From Tetranychus cinnabarinus (lineage: Eukaryota; Arthropoda; Arachnida; Trombidiformes; Tetranychidae): a DNA stretch of 64,000 bases. Made by a program: the position numbers and the translations under genes. The notes beneath the pieces are model-generated. The model ran no database searches. It had not been told where the DNA came from and saw only the letters and a list, made by a program, of their open reading frames with translations. The stretch is from assembly GCA_022266195.1 (NCBI GenBank), contig WHVY01000004.1:4047501-4111500 (forward strand), in the 5' to 3' direction. Of this stretch, positions 58,609 to 64,000 are shown piece after piece (the first letter of the stretch is position 1; each line of letters begins with the position of its first letter).

Positions 58609-61600
58609 TATTTGATAAAATAATTAGAACAATTTGTTGATAATAAATTGTTGAGTTTGTACAATCTGTAAGTGTGAACAACTGACAAAATGAAGGCGAA
58701 CCAAAAAACGGCTTTTTGTCTCTCAATGGACCAGAAATGGTACTCTAAACTTAATCCTGTCCTTAAAAAGGCTATTCAGACAGTCACAAAAAGAGCCACA
58801 CAACGACGATAAAAGTATTTCAATGCATTGTAATGGATTAAAAAGTGTGTAAAAACGCCTCAAAGTATAACAAGCCATCAGTTACCAGTTTTCAATTGAA
58901 ATGCTTTTTCATATTGTGTTATATATCAAAACACTGATGGACACATTTACCCTCCTCCTGTTAAACAAAACACACCACCTTCCTCATCCATCTTCAATAA
59001 ACTCATCTTCCTCTCAGCCTCCTTTTATCATCTCATTCAATGTATTGCCTTGTAAACGCCACGAGAACACTTTATCAAAATAAAAAAATAGCCAAAAATG
59101 TGACAAGAAGCCAAAAACAAACAAGTTTATGGTTGCAATTGTAAATCGTAAAATTGAGGACAAAAGGACAGATTAGTTGTGACAGTTGCAATTACACAGT
59201 TTTAAAGACTAATTAAAATGTTTTCCTTCAAATAATGAATCAACTTTTAAATGATTGTCACTTTGATACACCAAGAAAATCATTGAAGGAGGATAAAGAT
59301 GATTGCGGTGAAAAGCCGTGAGAAGCTAGACTAATGTACCAAGTAAATGTTAACACACGTTTTTTTTCACGTACTTCAAAGTGAACCTTTTTTTGTTTGA
59401 ACCACACACACAAAAAAAGCGAAGGGAAAAGATGACGATAAAGCTTCAATACGGATTGCTCTTTGTGTTATAATGATAATAATAGGAACCCTTAACAACT
59501 TAAAGTTATGTTTAGAGGTCAACCTCCAAGAGGATCCATTATCATGGATTGCCTGGCTAACACAGATGATGAAGAGGGAGAGGAAAAAGGCTGAGAGTGT
59601 GAAATGTATTCAAATCAACTTTTTTGGTCTACTTTTTTTTTAATATCTACATTTTTTACTTTTGAAGTAGCAAAATGATAAAGATTGATTGACTTAGGAA
59701 ATGCTAGTTTATTGTTGTAACAGTTTTTTGGCCATACATTATATACTAACTGATATACTTAGAGGAGGAGAGGAGATTGAGGGTGATAAGGTGAGAGTGG
59801 GTTTGAGCAGAGGGTAATTGAAAGTGGATATATTTTGGTGAAAATGTTTTTACTTTCTTAAGATGATGGCCATTTCATTATGACTTTGTTAGTGTTCAAT
59901 ATATCAAGCAATTTTCATTCACTTCTCTCTTGTCATGTTGTGGTGTGTTTTTTTTGAGGGTGGCATTATGGTTACCTTTTTTTCAGGGTTATGTCAATGT
60001 GTTTGTTTGGGTTTGACACTTGAATGGACAATGAAACATGCGAATAATAAGCGAACAATTTATTACATTTTTCTGTCTTCTCTACTATCCAACTGGAAAT
60101 CAATTTAAGACTACATTATACTGGGAATTATCTGGTAAATATCTTTTACATTTATCGGTAATCTTAGGATGCAAGGCAAGATTTATTAGCTAACTGTTAT
60201 TGTGATGGACAGTGACTTTTGTATTACGCGTAAAATGCTGATTGTAATCAATTTAACTGATGTTTGTTGGTGTGTGTGTTTTGATGACTCTTTTACTGCA
60301 TTACATGCTTCTATTTATCAAATCAATCTGATTATTTGACCACATTAGTTTGGTTAACAAGTCAAATCAAATCAATTCAATGTGAATATCAAAGGTTAAA
60401 ACAGGAAAAATCAATGTTTGTTTTCACATGAATTTTACTTCTTGGTATTTACTTTTGTAATTTGGACAAAAATGGCTACTTTGATTTGATACTTACATTA
60501 CAAGTATAAAGTATGATTGCAAACCAAATGAAAAAAAGGACTTTCTAATTCCTGGTGGGTCAATTGCTGTCCATAATTTGATGATGAGTGTAAAAAATGT
60601 TGATTGAGTTTCAAGAGTTGAACAAATTATTACACTTGTTGGTAGCAAATATCCTTAAATTGATGTTAAGATGATGATGGCAATAAACGAATGATTGATT
60701 GATTAGAAACCAGTAAAGAAAAAAGGAAAAGGAGAAAGAAAATGCTAAATCACAAGGTAAATTAATGCAAATACCATTTGTTGATTAACCTCACTATTAA
60801 AAACAAGGTTGAAATAGTTGAAAATGTGTCGAGAAGGAAAACAAATGTAAAAGTGTAATGATTGAGATGATTGTAATGGCGATCAGGTTTGATGGTTATG
60901 TTGATGATGATGGTTTAGACGATGATTATTGCATTCAAGTTAACACTTTAGTTGAGGATTAATTTTCACTGTAATCACAATTAGACACAAAAACAAGTTG
61001 ACAAGTTGAACCATAATAAACAATTGAATAACCAGAAATGAAAATAACAAAATGACAACAACACTTTGAAAGGGGGGAAAGAAGAGGACGGGAAAGGAAA
61101 AAAGCTAATTGTAAAATAAAGATGGCAGCAAAGGAGAGCTGCAAGAAAACAAAAGCCTAACCAGAAGCGATTACAAAAAAACGGTTAAATGTACGATTGT
61201 GTTGTTAAACTGGTCCTTTTTATTGAATTTATATAAAATTGATTAATTATTGTGAATCCACTAATGTATAAGGAAACAACTGATGTGATGATTGTGACGA
61301 GGTAAGTTCCACATTAATCGAAATGCTGTTGATAATAATTAATTTTCGTTGTTTATATCGTTTTTTCTGTTATTTCTTGCTTTCTTCTAGTCTCTGCTTT
61401 CAACCTTTTTTTTGGTAGCCAGTTTAACATACTCACAAGGATAAATAATAACATTACATTGTTTTTGTGAATGTTTTTTTCTTCACCCAAGGAAGAAGGA
61501 GGAGATTATCCTGTAACTTGGAGAGGTGGAGATTATTATTATCATCAGATTAGAGGAGTTTGCGTCTCAATCTTAGACAATTTCATGGAGCGGAGGGTTC

Positions 61601-62999
61601 ACAATGTACAGGTAAACACGCCTATTGGCCAATCAGAGGAAATATTAGCTGCTTTCTGGGAGTAGACATAATGTTATCATTCATTCGTCAACAACGAATT
61701 GAATTGCTTTCATCCTTCTATCTTCATTTTCTTCTTTCCCTTCATCATCAATCTTATCATCATCATCATCTTCTTGATCGTCTTTTTCTTCTCTCTCTCT
61801 TTCTCTTCTCCTCCCTTTTCTCTATATCATCTCAATTTCAATTGACTTGGACCCAATTTGATTTACTAATGGCACAGTTAAATTTTTTTATATTCAACCG
61901 CATTATAACTTTGTTATTGACTATGGCAATCATCATTTATTCATTATTGATCATCTATTAATTGTATTTCTAGGTTTGGTGGTTTGATATTCATTTATCC
62001 GATCATATGGGTTCACTTTTTGAATAGCTTCTGAAAAACAGTTGACAATGTTTGATGTAAGCAAACGTTTTTGTTTACTATTACCAATTGACTGATTAGT
62101 GGAGCTGTAATTTTTAAAACATTACTGTTTGTTTTATTAATTGGATTTCTGGTTATAAAGGTGATTAGTAGATGAGTCAGGTAGGCTTAAGATGAAGATT
62201 AAGATTGAAATGTAAAGGTTTGTCCATAGTAATGTAATATGGAGAGAAAGGTGAAGGAATTGATGACAGGGAGGTTACTTGGGAGGGACTTTGTTTTAAG
62301 GATGATAATGATAATGAAGGAGAAGGATGGAAAGGATGTTGGTGAAGATGAGAAGTAAATCTTAGATATTGATTTTCTTACAGATTGACCTTTAAATAGG
62401 AGACTCAGGAAGGAGAAATAAAATGACAATGGAATAAAAGAACAGGATTAAAATTGTTGAAGAAGACGAAGAAGATACATTTAAAAATGAGAGATGAAAA
62501 ATGGTGATGACAGGAGCCAAAGGAACAAGAAGATGAAAACAAAGAAGAAGACAGAAGGTAAACAGGAAGATTGAATGAACAATGGCTATAATGATAGGTG
62601 AAGACAGCTAAGAAGAGGAAGGTGATGATGAGGATGATTTTTTAAACTCTCCTCTTCAAACAAAAATGAAGACAAGGAGTTAATGTTTAGACTTTTCTTA
62701 TTTTCTCGTCAATATCTTTTACCTTTTTTACTTTAAATTTTGTTTTCTTCTTATTATTACCATATTTTAGACTCGAAATTGGAAACCAAGGAATGAATTT
62801 AAATTTTCCGCTCAATGAGATTTTCGCTCCCGCCTAATCATGTTTACTCTTTTGTCGTTGTTTGGTTGCTGTTGTCTCTTTTTGATATCACATTTCATTT
62901 CTTTGAATGAATTAACTTTTTCTCAGTGATTACCTTCTTTATTTCTCTCTCACTCTTGTCAACGGGTGAATTAAGATTACCTTAATAGCAGTGTAAATT
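58609..62999. other. Region with no supported gene
   Basis: AT-rich with CT- and GAA-biased tracts. A 64-codon frame at 61471-61665 runs across a CAG/GTAAAC donor-like site near 61610; it might mark a transcribed exon but encodes nothing recognisable. Confidence 0.4.
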
Positions 63000-63119
63000 A
63001 TGTTAAGCCGGTGAGTTTGTTTTTTGTTTTGTTTCTCTTTTGTCTCTCTCTGTTTCTCCTGTCTCTTGCATTACTGTGTTCACCTTTTATTGTTTGCTGA
63101 CAGTTCTCATGTTTAAAAC

Positions 63120-63560
63120 ATGTTAAATCAACAACCCAACTGCTCACAGGTAAATAACGTTTTGACTGATCTTGGTATCAATTAGCCAAGAAAACGAATC
63201 AAGTGAACATCCTTTCCTATTGTTTATCAATCTGAATCAATCTTGAATTTTTTATTAATTTTCTATCTCTCAATCTCTTTCTTTCCAGAAAATTTGATTC
63301 GATTGACAAGAGGACTTTGACAATGAACCGTGCACAGGGTTAGGATTTCAAAAGGTAAATGAAATTTATTCTGCTTCTATCATCCTGGGATAGTGACCTT
63401 ACATTATCTCAACACTGACATGATTTCTTCTCATGATATTTTCTCTAATTTTCTATTATTTCTTTGGACTTTTTCTTTTTTTTCTTCAGGAAAATTGAGA
63501 TGCTGATTATACTTTGAGCAAACGGAAACGCCAATGGTCACCACATACAAACTATCCACT
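63120..63560 (+). ncRNA. Possible spliced noncoding (5'UTR or lncRNA) exon chain
   Basis: Three splice-like segments line up on the plus strand. One ends CTCACAG at 63149 before GTAAAT. The second is 63289-63354, between a TTTCCAG acceptor and a GTAAAT donor. The third begins at 63490 after TTTTCTTCAG. The two introns would be about 139 and 135 nt, like real introns in this window. The middle segment has stops in all three frames, so it would be untranslated. The transcript would continue past the right edge. No expression evidence is available. Confidence 0.25.
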
Positions 63561-64000
63561 TGAAGCCCTTGGGAAACAAACAAGTGCTTATAGATTTATC
63601 CTCCATACTAATGACTTTATTATCTGCAAATTAACCTCAAATTTGGTTGTTAATGTGATGACAACTGATTACCTACGTTGACTTTTGTCCATTTCAATCT
63701 GAGTTTTCGTTTTCTAAATCATCATTCATTTGCATTTTTCAAGATAAAAAGATAGATCTTTAGATCATATTGCCGTATTTTTTTTATCTTTTGTGGTAAC
63801 TAAATAAATGTAAAGACATGATGAAGATGAATCTAAAAAATGAGCCATCATCACTTAAGCATCTCATCCATTATTTCAACTTCAACATAGTTTAAAGTTG
63901 TATCATCATCAATCAATAGTAGAGATATTTTTGCTTCCACATATCTCTTTATCAGAACTTTCAAATACCAATTGTTTATATTAACTCATGTAAATTGTTG

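Noticed and set aside
61471..61961. Plus ORFs of 64 and 133 codons
   Set aside because: The longer one becomes His/Leu/Phe-rich over CT/ATC triplet tracts; neither has a recognisable domain.

Overview
The window is animal nuclear DNA. It is AT-rich, and its genes are interrupted by short GT-AG introns, often about 85-200 nt but up to 16 kb. The gene set is metazoan: a RAD6-type E2, ZnT9, a GTP-cyclohydrolase regulator, TDP-43, an ADAMTS-like protease and Eyes absent. Eya and the mite/tick-like minimal ADAMTS protease suggest an arthropod, perhaps a mite. That placement is an inference from gene content and base composition, not a measurement. No bacterial or viral genes were seen.

Layout, left to right. 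1-622: last exon of a UBE2A/RAD6 ubiquitin-conjugating enzyme (+), running in from the left. 2166-4446: six-exon SLC30A9/ZnT9 (-), convergent with it. 6441-6716: a GCHFR/GFRP-like regulator (+), preceded by about 590 nt of stop-free, ATG-free sequence in the same frame. 8228-9302: two-exon TDP-43 (-) with an unusually short C-terminal tail. 9303-13833: no convincing gene. 13834-20501: eight-exon secreted ADAMTS-like metalloprotease (-) whose catalytic and disintegrin-like domains lead directly to a PLAC-like module, with no thrombospondin repeat. 20502-27006: intergenic, with a decayed tRNA-like sequence and diverged repeats. 27007-51783: eya (-), with a 16.3 kb intron after the exon carrying the first HAD motif. 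51784-64000: no confident coding gene; one unidentified ORF and a possible spliced noncoding transcript at the right end.

The two most unusual items are both in eya. First, its N-terminal exons exist in two tandem, related sets (51168-51783 and 48616-49901). Both sets end in the same reading phase and can join the same Eya-domain exon, which implies two alternative N-termini of very different length (about 477 and 651 residues). Second, the large intron holds an apparently intact 487-residue tyrosine recombinase of the Crypton/DUF3504 kind. An 0.8 kb minisatellite, made of successive 17-, 16- and 13-nt units, abuts its start codon, and an imperfect palindrome of about 95 nt lies a little further upstream.

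The genes do not form one pathway. They look like ordinary housekeeping and developmental neighbours. Exon boundaries were derived by hand from reading phase, splice consensus and remembered family sequence; no alignment or search was run.
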